Below the pieces are notes generated by a model. The model saw only the letters and a program-made list of their open reading frames with translations, was not told the DNA's origin and ran no database searches. A DNA stretch of 64,000 nucleotides from Aerophototrophica crusticola (lineage in GTDB: Bacteria; Pseudomonadota; Alphaproteobacteria; Azospirillales; Azospirillaceae). Below are positions 1-7,597 of the stretch, in pieces. Position 1 is the first letter of the stretch; each line of letters starts with the position of its first letter. The stretch lies in contig MOEB01000008.1 in the NCBI GenBank assembly GCA_001939945.1, positions 1 through 64,000 on the forward strand, read 5' to 3'. A program made the position numbers and the translations under genes.

Positions 1-184
1 CGGGGACGGGGCCCACGGCAGGGCCCCCCGCGCGGGGAACCCAGGGGGCCGCTCCGGGGCGCGAGACGCGCCCCACCCTGGCGCCGGCGCCGGCGCGCCC
101 TACCCATCCCCGGGCCGCCTTGGCGTCCCGGGGCACCTCCCGTATGCTGTGGCGCGAGGAACCACACGGCAGCCCCCACCCGAC

Positions 185-505
185 ATGGCCAAGACGACCA
201 CCAAGCGCCCGCCGCCCCCAGCCCGGATGCCGGACGCCCTGCCGATCGGGGCCGTCGGCCTCGGGAACCCCAGCCGCAACCTGTCGGTCGGCGGCGAGCG
301 CACCACGGTGCGCCTCAACGGGGCCTCGTGGCGGGCCTACCTGGCGATGTGCGAGGCGGAGGGCTGGAACCGGCACGAGGTGGCGGGCTGGGTGGCGTCC
401 AGCCTCCCTGACAACTATGCCCTGTCCGACGCGCTGCGGGCCGTCGTCCTCGCCTACTGGGCCCGGCGGGCGGGGCTCGACTTGCTGAAAGACGCCCCGA
501 CCTAG
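185..505 (+). CDS. Ribbon-helix-helix domain protein
   Basis: A 106-residue protein whose core (from RNLSVGGERTTVRL to the LSDALRAVVLAYW helix) has the pattern of the RHH_4-type ribbon-helix-helix family: a basic strand that would insert in DNA followed by two helices. Such proteins are usually small DNA-binding regulators. The N-terminal 25 residues are basic and proline-rich, probably disordered. An in-frame GTG at 149 would add 12 residues; neither start has a clear ribosome binding site, so ATG 185 is a choice, not a proof. The TAG stop lies inside the hairpin at 501-560. No neighbour lies close enough on the same strand to suggest an operon. The family assignment is from pattern only. 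Confidence 0.55.
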   Translation: MAKTTTKRPPPPARMPDALPIGAVGLGNPSRNLSVGGERTTVRLNGASWRAYLAMCEAEGWNRHEVAGWVASSLPDNYALSDALRAVVLAYWARRAGLDLLKDAPT

Positions 506-560
506 ATGCGGTATGGGGCCAGGCCGCTACCCGCAGGCCTGGCCCCATACCGCATCTAGG
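501..560. terminator. Perfect 25-bp inverted repeat with 10-nt loop
   Basis: Bases 501-525 are the exact reverse complement of 536-560, with a 10-base loop. The stop codon of the ribbon-helix-helix gene (503-505) is inside the left arm. There is no T-tract after the right arm, so it is not a textbook intrinsic terminator. It may act as a bidirectional terminator or a 3' mRNA-stabilising hairpin. Confidence 0.7.
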
Positions 561-817
561 TTCTGGCTTCGCCCCCTGGTAATCGTTACCCGACTACGTT
601 GTCGGGGCGCCAGATCCTTTTGCGAGATCGGTCGGTGCCCCGTGCGAGATGTCCGCTCACCTTTATCGAGGCCTGGAAGACCTCTCCGCAAACCGGTGAG
701 CGGCGTCGTGGTCGGCGCTCGCCAGGCCCGGCAGCTGGGTGCGCTGACCCCACGACCTCCGTCACACCGCTCACTATGCGAGGCATATGCATACTCATAT
801 GTCATCGTGGCTTGCCT
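561..817. other. Non-coding gap with paired CATATG boxes
   Basis: No convincing gene is seen. Two CATATG hexamers at 784-789 and 796-801 lie just past the 3' end of the HTH gene; they resemble, but do not match, the TATGCAT-type operator at 1137-1157. Confidence 0.4.
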
Positions 818-1138
818 CTAGCCGAGCAGCTTCTCGATCGCGGCAAGGAGGTCCGCCACATGCCGGAGCCGATGGTCGTTCCGTCCCGAGAGGCGCCCTA
901 CCAGCCGCCTGACCTCCTCGGCATCCTGGTCGAGTGGGCGGCCCGCCAGCCAAGCTCTTAGGGCCTTCGTCGCTTTTGGCCCAGGCGCGCGCCCGCCGCG
1001 CAGGATCTTGCTGAGGTGCCCCTGGGAGATGCCGGTTGCCGCTGCCAGCGCCGATTGGGTCGTGCCGCGGATCGTCATCTCGTCCACGACACGCTCGGCC
1101 AACGTTGGCTTTTTCGTTTTACCGGTGGGCATATTCAT
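818..1138 (-). CDS. XRE/HTH-type transcriptional regulator
   Basis: A 106-residue protein with a helix-turn-helix at about residues 26-50 (TQSALAAATGISQGHLSKIL), typical of the Cro/C1 fold, followed by a short helical tail (HLRHVADLLAAIEKLLG). It is divergent from the restriction-modification gene at 1204, and its start codon lies within the palindrome at 1137-1157. By inference it represses its own promoter and controls the neighbouring enzyme, as controller proteins of restriction systems do. ATG 1138 and ATG 1132 are both possible starts. The assignment to HTH is firm; the role as controller is inference from layout. Confidence 0.75.
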   Translation of the reverse strand: MNMPTGKTKKPTLAERVVDEMTIRGTTQSALAAATGISQGHLSKILRGGRAPGPKATKALRAWLAGRPLDQDAEEVRRLVGRLSGRNDHRLRHVADLLAAIEKLLG

Positions 1139-1157
1139 GCATAAATTAAATATGCAT
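1137..1157. promoter_or_regulatory. Palindromic operator between HTH gene and R-M gene
   Basis: ATGCATA at 1137-1143 and TATGCAT at 1151-1157 are perfect inverted arms around a 7-base all-A/T spacer. The site overlaps the first codon of the HTH gene and sits about 50 bases upstream of the R-M start, where a repressor would control both directions. Confidence 0.6.
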
Positions 1158-1203
1158 TCAGGGGTCGCGGCAAGCGGGATTCACGGCACATCAGGGGTAG
1201 CGT

Positions 1204-3876
1204 ATGACCAACGACGAAGAGCTGATCCGGCAGGGGTACCTCGTGGACGGCAGGCTCGCGGGCTCGCCCTACGGCGACTTCGAACGCTTTGAACTCGGCG
1301 ACACCTACGTGGAGACCCTGCACAAGGCGGGTCTCGCCTTCATCCCCCCCGGCTCGGTCAACTTCCCGTTCCGCCACTACCCGGCCCCGGCCAAGCCCCG
1401 CCGGGCGAAGCCGGACACCGTCTACGCGATCAGGGTGGGCAAGGACCTTGTGCCCAGGGCGGTGAAGGAAGCCAAGGGGTCCACGAGAATGCGGGAAGGC
1501 AAGGCGCTGCTGAAGGCTGCCGAGCAGGCCCTCTATTCGGCCGTGGCCCTGTCCTGCGACGTCGCCATCGTCAGCGACGGAAGCACGTGGAAGTACGTGG
1601 ACGTGCAGGCGTCCCTCCGCGCCGGCGATATCCGTTGGCACGACGAGGGGAGGGACCTCAGCGCCGCCGTCCTCGCGAACCTCGTGAACGGGGACGCGGG
1701 CGTCGTCAAGGACCCCCAGCCCCTGGCGGAAAGCGTATGGCAGACGATCTGGATGACGACGAAGGCGGAGCCGAAGGAATGCCTCCTGACCTTCGTAGAG
1801 ATGTTCATCCTGAAGTTCCTGTCCGACAACTTGGCGAAGCGCGACCTGCCTGACGCGCTCTCATTCTACGAGCTGGTGAAGGACCACCGGGAATTCGTGG
1901 ACACCCACGGCACCACGGAGATCGAGTATTACGTCGAGAAGGTCCGCCCGCGGATCAAGCAGCTGTTCCCGGACAACACGGTCGCGAAGGACGCCGCCAT
2001 CGGCCGGATCTTCGGGGTGTCGACCGTGGTGTCCAAGACCTCGGTGATCAACGGCTTCGCGTTCCTCAAGACCTCTGACCAGTCGTTGAAGTCGTTCAAC
2101 GACGCCTTTAAGGCGATCCTGAAGGCCTTCGACAGGTTCGGCCCGCTGACGAGGATTGACCCCGAGTTCAAGCTTAGGCTTTACGAGATGTTCCTGAAGA
2201 GGTCCATGCGCCAGCAGACCCTTGGGCAGTTCTTCACCCCGCGGAACATCGTGCGCCCGATGATCAGGATGGCGCGCCTCGACCTGCTTCCGGACGGTGC
2301 CGTCCTGCTCGACCCGGCTGCGGGCGTCGGCGGGTTTGTCCTCGAGCCGATGCTGCACACGGACGCGCTGCCGGGTAACATCCGCTTCGAGAAGGGCGCG
2401 CCCGTCAGGCGGGTGAGGACGATCGGGGTCGACGTGGACGCCAACACGCACATCCTTGCCAAGGCGAACATGCTGATCCACTTGGCGGAGCTCGTGCGCG
2501 ACCCCAAGACGACCCTCCCCGCGGTCAACCAGGCCATGGCGGAGACGTTCTTGCTGATGAACGGGAACCAGACGCTAGGCGCCCTGGAGCACCCGCCTCG
2601 CGACACGGTGGACGTAATCCTCACCAACCCCCCCTACGTGACCCGGGGAAGCAGCGTCTACAAGGACGCGATCGCGGCGACGACAGGGCTCCGCAACGGC
2701 GTCAGCCTGCGGACCCACTACGACAGGTGCGGCCTCGGGCTGGAGGCGCTGTTCCTGCGCTACGTCTCCGGCGCGCTCAGGCCGGGCGGTCGGGCCTTCG
2801 TCATCGTTCCCCTGGGCATGTTGAACCGGACGGAGCGCGGCCCGAAGGCCAGGATCCTGGAGGAGTGCAATGTCGTCGCATCAATCCAGCTTCCACCGAA
2901 CGCGTTTTTCAACACGTCCCAGAAGACGTGCGTCCTCGTCCTGGAGCGACGCCACACGACGGCGGATGAGCGTCCCAACGTGTTCTGCGCCGTTGCGCGC
3001 AGCATAGGCGAGACTCTGGACTACCTCCGCCTGCCCGACCCTAGCAACGACCTGGCCGACATCGCGGAAATGTTCGTGGCCCGCGAGGCCGGGGAGCCAG
3101 GGGCGGCGGAGGGCAGCCCGATCGTGAAGGTGGTGTCGGCCGACAAGTTCAGCGACGCGGACCGCTGGGACGTCGCCCGCTTCTGGTCCGACGAGGAGAA
3201 GGTGGCCCTCGGCCTCCAGGAGGACGCGGTGGCAAGGCTGGCCTTCGTCGAGGACGTGGAGAAGCGGATTGAGGGCATCTCCCGCGAGTTGAGGGCCGCG
3301 AAAAGGGAGCTGGCCGCCCTTGCCGGTGGCCCCACGAGGGCGGTCCGGCTTAGTGACGCGGCGGTGTTCGGCCTCCGGGCCGGCACCCGCCTCACGACCA
3401 TGGAGATCAGGGCCAACCCAGGGGACGTCCCTGTGTACAGCTGCTTCAGGGAGGCGGACATCGAGAAGGGCAGGGCGGACGAGGCATGGCTGCTCAGGAA
3501 GGGGGCTGTCGTCGAGCGCAGGCCGGTGGTCACCGTGAACGCGAACGGCGCGTCCGTGGGGCGGGTCTTCGTGCGCAGGACGCCCTGCGTGCTCACCGAC
3601 GACGTCATCATCCTCGACCTGAAGGATCGCCGCCTTAACCACGACTATGTGGCGGTCAAGCTCCGCGACGCCATCGCCGCCGGCGGGTACCTCTACGAGG
3701 CAAAGCTGTTCTCCAAGAGAACCCACGAACTCGAGGTCGAGGTGCCCGTGGGCCCTGACGGGAAATTCGACATGAAGCAGCAGAAGAGGATAGCGGCGGC
3801 GGCGGGCCGGCTCGACCAGTTGCGGCGCCAGCTGACGGAACTCGGCGAGACTGCGGCGGGCGTCAGGCTCGCGTAG
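1204..3876 (+). CDS. Single-chain restriction-modification enzyme (nuclease + N6-adenine methylase + specificity region)
   Basis: An 890-residue protein. Residues about 65-115 carry a PD-(D/E)xK-like pattern (P70-D71, then E89-A-K91) like the N-terminal nuclease of HsdR-type enzymes. A helical linker follows. The N6-adenine methylase core has the SAM-binding motif DPAAGVGGF at about 369-377 and the catalytic NPPY at 475-478, preceded by the QTLGQFFTPRNIV segment typical of HsdM-like enzymes. A coiled coil near 680-700 leads to a C-terminal half resembling a target-recognition domain. This order is that of type IIG (or fused type I) enzymes, in which one chain cuts, methylates and recognises DNA. 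ATG 1204 has AGGGG about nine bases upstream. Recognition sequence cannot be predicted. Confidence 0.85.
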   Translation: MTNDEELIRQGYLVDGRLAGSPYGDFERFELGDTYVETLHKAGLAFIPPGSVNFPFRHYPAPAKPRRAKPDTVYAIRVGKDLVPRAVKEAKGSTRMREGKALLKAAEQALYSAVALSCDVAIVSDGSTWKYVDVQASLRAGDIRWHDEGRDLSAAVLANLVNGDAGVVKDPQPLAESVWQTIWMTTKAEPKECLLTFVEMFILKFLSDNLAKRDLPDALSFYELVKDHREFVDTHGTTEIEYYVEKVRPRIKQLFPDNTVAKDAAIGRIFGVSTVVSKTSVINGFAFLKTSDQSLKSFNDAFKAILKAFDRFGPLTRIDPEFKLRLYEMFLKRSMRQQTLGQFFTPRNIVRPMIRMARLDLLPDGAVLLDPAAGVGGFVLEPMLHTDALPGNIRFEKGAPVRRVRTIGVDVDANTHILAKANMLIHLAELVRDPKTTLPAVNQAMAETFLLMNGNQTLGALEHPPRDTVDVILTNPPYVTRGSSVYKDAIAATTGLRNGVSLRTHYDRCGLGLEALFLRYVSGALRPGGRAFVIVPLGMLNRTERGPKARILEECNVVASIQLPPNAFFNTSQKTCVLVLERRHTTADERPNVFCAVARSIGETLDYLRLPDPSNDLADIAEMFVAREAGEPGAAEGSPIVKVVSADKFSDADRWDVARFWSDEEKVALGLQEDAVARLAFVEDVEKRIEGISRELRAAKRELAALAGGPTRAVRLSDAAVFGLRAGTRLTTMEIRANPGDVPVYSCFREADIEKGRADEAWLLRKGAVVERRPVVTVNANGASVGRVFVRRTPCVLTDDVIILDLKDRRLNHDYVAVKLRDAIAAGGYLYEAKLFSKRTHELEVEVPVGPDGKFDMKQQKRIAAAAGRLDQLRRQLTELGETAAGVRLA

Positions 3877-4187
3877 GCCGGCGGCGGCGCGGTCTGGCCC
3901 CGCCGCTCCCCCAAATCCCGGTGGTGGCAACCCTGCTGCCGCCTTGCGTGGTTGCACGCTGCAGCCGTGCATTTAGCCCATGCAGCCTTCGGTACGCGCC
4001 TCATATGCACGGAGCATCCCACACCCGCCCTCCGCGCGGGCGAGCACGCTGCCGGGGGGGCGCTGACCCGCCCGTGCGCCCGAGGACCAACGAAGCCGGG
4101 GCGCCGCGTCTGTTTTTGCGCTCGCCCGCGCGGCTTGGACGATGTCGACATCAAGGGCGCGGCTCGATCGCGCTCCGAGCGCGGCGG
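3877..4187. other. Non-coding gap
   Basis: No gene or RNA is recognised. A near-palindrome is centred at about 3962 (TGCACG at 3953-3958 and CGTGCA at 3966-3971). The segment lies between the 3' ends of the R-M gene and the truncated methyltransferase, so it is probably a recombination scar. Confidence 0.4.
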
Positions 4188-4400
4188 TCATGGGGGACGT
4201 ATCTTCAGCGGTATCCGCCGAGCGATCCTGATCCGCGGCTCACCGCGGTCTAGCTCAGGCCCGCGGCCGAGGCCCGGCCCGCCGGGAACCAGGTCGGCCA
4301 GGGCGGCGTGCGCTTCGGCGGCCGGCACCGACTCGTATCGCGCCGCCAGCGCCGCCGCCTCCCCGTAGTAGGCGGCCACCGTGTCCGGTACTCCGCTCAC
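4188..4400 (-). pseudogene. N-terminal fragment of a SAM-dependent methyltransferase
   Basis: From GTG 4400 the protein reads VPDTVAAYYGEAAALAARYE and then VPAAEAHAALADLVPGG. This is the usual opening of small class I methyltransferases, just before the SAM-binding glycine loop. The frame then departs from the family and stops, so the SAM-binding core is missing. The GTG overlaps the stop of the HNH gene upstream by four bases (GTGA), showing that the two were once an ordinary coupled pair. Truncation by a rearrangement in the gap to the left is the likely cause. Confidence 0.5.
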
Positions 4401-4795
4401 GCCGCCTTCCTGAATTGCTCGAAGCGCAAGGCCAAGCGGTCCCGGTCCGGGGCGTCCTGTGGCCGGGCCGGCGGGCACAGCATGGACAGGTGCAGGCGCT
4501 TAATGGCGTCGAGCGTCGGGCCGTCTTGCTGGGCCATCAACTTGTCCGAGACGTGAATGCGATGGTCCAGGTCGATGCCGACGAGGTGGGCGTCGAAGGC
4601 GGCGTGGTCAGCTTTGCTGAGCGGCAGGCCATTGCGCACCACCGGCTGCTCGAGCGCCTCGTCCGCGTCGGGCACGATGTGGGCGGCGTCCAGCAGCAGC
4701 GGCTCGGGCAGGCCGGACAGGGCGCAGCGGCCGCCAATCCCCAGACCACTAGGCACGGCCAGGACACGACATTGCGGGCCCAGGCCGCGCAGCAT
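4397..4795 (-). pseudogene. HNH endonuclease, C-terminal fragment
   Basis: The last 110 residues match the C-terminus of a common HNH restriction endonuclease family: CALSGLPEPLLLDAAHIVPD, then a NGLPLSKADHAAFD block, an IDLDHRIHVSD strand and an ALRFEQF tail. Family members usually carry a long N-terminal domain before the HNH. Here ATG 4795 gives only about 132 residues, and the preceding bases belong to the 3' end of the DUF6527 gene in another frame. It is therefore probably a truncated gene, although the HNH core is intact and could be expressed as the last cistron of the ubiquitin-like operon. It overlaps the methyltransferase start by four bases. Confidence 0.55.
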
Positions 4796-4812
4796 GGGCA
4801 AGGACCTGGCAG

Positions 4813-5193
4813 TCACCGCATGTCCGCCGATCGCTGCGGCTGGTCTTCCGGCCTCCCGCCCCGGCACCACTCGAAGACTCCGTTTTGGACCCAGAAATGG
4901 CAGCCGCAGCGGTTCGTCTGGTGGACGGACGGCTGCACAGTCGGGCGCATCCAGAAATCCAGGGCGACGGCCCATCGCGGGCGGCGTTGCGGGTTCAGGG
5001 ACAGCGAGATTGTGGCGCCGCAGCCGCCGGGGCACCTGAGGCAGGCCCACTTCTCTATCCCGCCGTCCCTTACCAGGGCCAACTCCCCGACGCGCACCTC
5101 GTCTTTCCCGGGGTGAGTGTCCCGCGGCACCGCGATCACGTCGAAACGCAGCACCCCGAGATGCCGCAGTAACCTGGCAATATAAATTCTCAT
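4813..5193 (-). CDS. DUF6527-family protein, ubiquitin-like operon accessory (BubE-like)
   Basis: A 126-residue protein with a CxxC-type cluster (WACLRCPGGCGATISLSL) and a second motif block (QPSVHQTNRCGCHFWV) that mark the DUF6527 family. From memory, DUF6527 proteins accompany bacterial ubiquitin-like conjugation operons and have been proposed to act as the peptidase that removes or processes the Ubl, with the PSV and CHFW blocks contributing active-site residues; this recall could not be checked. The gene begins four bases after the stop of the JAB-E1 gene, so it is co-transcribed. The last dozen residues after the FEWC segment look unrelated to the family and may be read-on sequence created when the HNH gene was truncated. 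Confidence 0.75.
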   Translation of the reverse strand: MRIYIARLLRHLGVLRFDVIAVPRDTHPGKDEVRVGELALVRDGGIEKWACLRCPGGCGATISLSLNPQRRPRWAVALDFWMRPTVQPSVHQTNRCGCHFWVQNGVFEWCRGGRPEDQPQRSADMR

Positions 5194-5197
5194 GTCA

Positions 5198-6610
5198 TCA
5201 CCCGATCATATCGAGGAACGGGTCGGTGTCACCGCGGCCCCAGACCGACGGTGTACCGCAGACAGGGCAGGCATCCGTTTGCCGGACGGCTAGGAAGCGG
5301 TCGTCGCGGACGTGGAAGCGACGCGTCCTTGTCGGGACCATGCCGGCTTCTCCGTGGAACCCCGTCAGCGCGGCCAGCATCTCGTTAACCGCGACGCTGG
5401 CCATCTCCGTGGTGAAGGTCACGACGGCCGGGGCCGGGTCACCGCTCCCGATGACGTAGGCCTCCGCCTTCCGACGCTGGAACTCCTCCGGGTCGGCCCG
5501 CTCGAGCGCCTCCTCGGCGGCCCGCCGCGGGTTCACCACGCCCCCGCAGATGAGGCAGGGCCGCCCCGGAGATAGGGTGGTCACGCGGCCGACGATGTCA
5601 TGGGCGTGCCCCACCCGCGCTGGCGCCATCCGGAGGCCCACGTCGATGACCGGGATGCCGTAGAAGTAGGCGAGCCGGTTCAGCAGTTGGCGCCCGGAGT
5701 GGTCGTCGGTGCAGCCGAAGACGAAGTCGCATGCCTTCAGCATGTCCCGCGCCAGGGCGTCCCCAACCCAGCCCTGGTGTGTCGCGACCTCCACCCCGAG
5801 CTCGGCGCCCAGAATTTCCCTGGCTAATACCTGGACCTTCGACAGGCCGGCAACCGCGTCGGCGCGCCGCGACCCGTGCAGCCGGTTCAGGTTGGTGGTG
5901 TCCACCACGTCCTTGTCGACCAGGAGGAGGCGGCCGATACCCAGGCGCGCCAACAGCATCGCGGTGGGGCTACCGGTCCCCCCGGCACCCACGACACCGA
6001 CGCGGAGCGACCGGACCATATCGTTGAATCCCGGGCCGAACAGACGCCCCTGGCGCTCAAGGTGGTCGTCCGGGTCACGCGGGTCCTGGCCCGCGCCCGG
6101 CCACCGCCGGAACCTGCCGCCAACGGCCTGCACCCAGGACATGTCGGCCGGGACGCCGCCGTCCGCGGGCCAGAGCCTCGCGCGCACCGAGCCGTCCCCC
6201 CCGAGCACCAGGCTAACCAAGCCCGCGGTGCCCTTGACGCGCGCGGTGCGCGCCAGCTCGGCCTCGTTCCGGTCATCCTGGGCGGAGAAGAAGGCGGTGC
6301 TCCCGGGATGCGTGTGGACCAGCGCGGGGACGAAGCCGCCGGCAACCGCGTCGGAAAGTAGGCGCATGTAGCCGCCGGTCCCCCAGGTCACGTGGTTGCC
6401 GGAGCTGCTGACCATCTCGCCGGGGTCGATGTCCCTCCAGGCGTGGGAAACCAGCCGGAGGCGCCTGCCCCCGCTCCAGGGGTCGGTGGTCACGGCCGCC
6501 TGCCCAAGGAGCATGTAGGCGGCGCGTTCCGCGCCGTTTCCGTCAGGCAGGAGGCGCTGGAGCCGCCCGGCATGCGGCTCCAGCAGGGTGAGGTCGAGCT
6601 GCGCCGCCAT
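5198..6610 (-). CDS. JAB-domain/ThiF-type E1 fusion
   Basis: A 470-residue protein starting at ATG 6610, with GAGGGGG just upstream. Residues about 1-150 are a JAB/JAMM metallopeptidase with the complete zinc signature HxHx7SxxD (H99, H101, S109, D112). Residues about 190-455 are a ThiF/E1 adenylating domain with the nucleotide loop GAGGTGS at 208-214 and two CxxC pairs (about 352/355 and 448/451) that would hold structural zinc. E1 enzymes adenylate a ubiquitin-like C-terminus; a fused JAB would trim or remove Ubl. In the crossover region where many E1s have their catalytic cysteine this protein reads AYVIGSGDPAPAVV, with no Cys. It overlaps the Ubl-E2 stop by one base. Part of a four-gene minus-strand operon. 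Confidence 0.85.
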   Translation of the reverse strand: MAAQLDLTLLEPHAGRLQRLLPDGNGAERAAYMLLGQAAVTTDPWSGGRRLRLVSHAWRDIDPGEMVSSSGNHVTWGTGGYMRLLSDAVAGGFVPALVHTHPGSTAFFSAQDDRNEAELARTARVKGTAGLVSLVLGGDGSVRARLWPADGGVPADMSWVQAVGGRFRRWPGAGQDPRDPDDHLERQGRLFGPGFNDMVRSLRVGVVGAGGTGSPTAMLLARLGIGRLLLVDKDVVDTTNLNRLHGSRRADAVAGLSKVQVLAREILGAELGVEVATHQGWVGDALARDMLKACDFVFGCTDDHSGRQLLNRLAYFYGIPVIDVGLRMAPARVGHAHDIVGRVTTLSPGRPCLICGGVVNPRRAAEEALERADPEEFQRRKAEAYVIGSGDPAPAVVTFTTEMASVAVNEMLAALTGFHGEAGMVPTRTRRFHVRDDRFLAVRQTDACPVCGTPSVWGRGDTDPFLDMIG

Positions 6611-7509
6611 CACTGCGCCCCCTCGATCGCGTGGCGGGCCCGCGCGATCATGGTGTGGAGCCCGTCCAGGCCCGGCCGCCACTCGGTGGAGTGGCGGGAC
6701 CAGCGCTGCCACGACTTGCCAACGAAGGGGTGCGGGACATCCGCCCGGCTCGGGTAGCGGCCCACGGCGGCCAGCTTCACCCAGGGCAAAGTGAAGAACA
6801 TGTCCGGGGGCACGTCCGGGTACCCGGGCGGGAGCAGGACCAGCACGTCGGCCTTGGCGCTGTCGTACTTGCCCTCCGGCAGCGGGATGTCCTTCAGAAC
6901 CACCCCGACCTGCCCGCCGTCCACGACCATCTCGTAGGCGATGCCGTGCCCGTCCAGGTACTCGCGGTCCCGGGACGGGAGGGGGCCGCGGCCCTCGGTC
7001 GTCTCCTTGATGACCGTGATGAACCGCTCGACCCCCGCCTTGGACAGGTCGACGGTGTCAGCCGGCCCGATCTCTAGGTCGTGGCCGCCGCGGACCTCCT
7101 GGTACAGGGAGTAGCCGGCCTGTATCCCTGCCAGCTCCCGCAGGACGGCCCCGGATATCACCGGTTTGCCCCAGGCGAGGTGGCGGTCATCCACCTTGAA
7201 CTTGTAGGCGCGGTCGGTGCGGAAGTGGATGAAGCGTTCCACGCCCCGGCCCCGGAGGTCGAACGGCTCGTCCGGACGCAGTTCCTCGAAGTCCCCGTTG
7301 GGCAGGATGGCGTAGAGGCTGAACTCGTCCGCCGGGCGAGCGCCGGCGGCCTCCAGGATCTGCCGGCCCAGGGGCACCGGGTCCGACAGCTCCGCCGACT
7401 TGAAGTTGAGCGTCTCGTCGCCGACCTGGATGCGGTAGGACGGCACCTTGGTGTTGCCCACGCCCTGGTCGTCGTTGCCGGGGCGGGCCTTGTCCGTGTC
7501 GTGGGACAT
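6610..7509 (-). CDS. Multi-ubiquitin-domain protein fused to Prok-E2 family E domain
   Basis: A 299-residue protein. Residues about 25-97 and 98-172 are two tandem ubiquitin-like beta-grasp repeats; each ends in a VERFI segment characteristic of the bacterial multiubiquitin family. Residues about 180-295 match the family E bacterial E2-like fold (LPPGYPDVPPDMFF, then WQRWSRHSTEWRPG). The whole protein contains no cysteine, so the E2 cannot form the usual thioester. ATG 7509 is chosen because GAGGAAAG lies eight bases upstream; an in-frame ATG at 7557 has no such site. The product and the downstream JAB-E1 would form a noncanonical conjugation pathway; the Ubl domains lack a free Gly-Gly tail because they are followed directly by the E2. 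Confidence 0.85.
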   Translation of the reverse strand: MSHDTDKARPGNDDQGVGNTKVPSYRIQVGDETLNFKSAELSDPVPLGRQILEAAGARPADEFSLYAILPNGDFEELRPDEPFDLRGRGVERFIHFRTDRAYKFKVDDRHLAWGKPVISGAVLRELAGIQAGYSLYQEVRGGHDLEIGPADTVDLSKAGVERFITVIKETTEGRGPLPSRDREYLDGHGIAYEMVVDGGQVGVVLKDIPLPEGKYDSAKADVLVLLPPGYPDVPPDMFFTLPWVKLAAVGRYPSRADVPHPFVGKSWQRWSRHSTEWRPGLDGLHTMIARARHAIEGAQ

Positions 7510-7597
7510 CGCGTCTTTCCTCTTCGTCTCGCCCCGGGCAAGCGCGCCACGGGGCATCCAAAGGGGTAATCGCGGCCACCCAGACTGTCCGGTAACC

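Noticed and set aside
3953-3971. Near-palindrome in the gap after the R-M gene as an operator
   Set aside because: It is imperfect, lies at the 3' end of both flanking genes, and has no promoter or regulated gene beside it.
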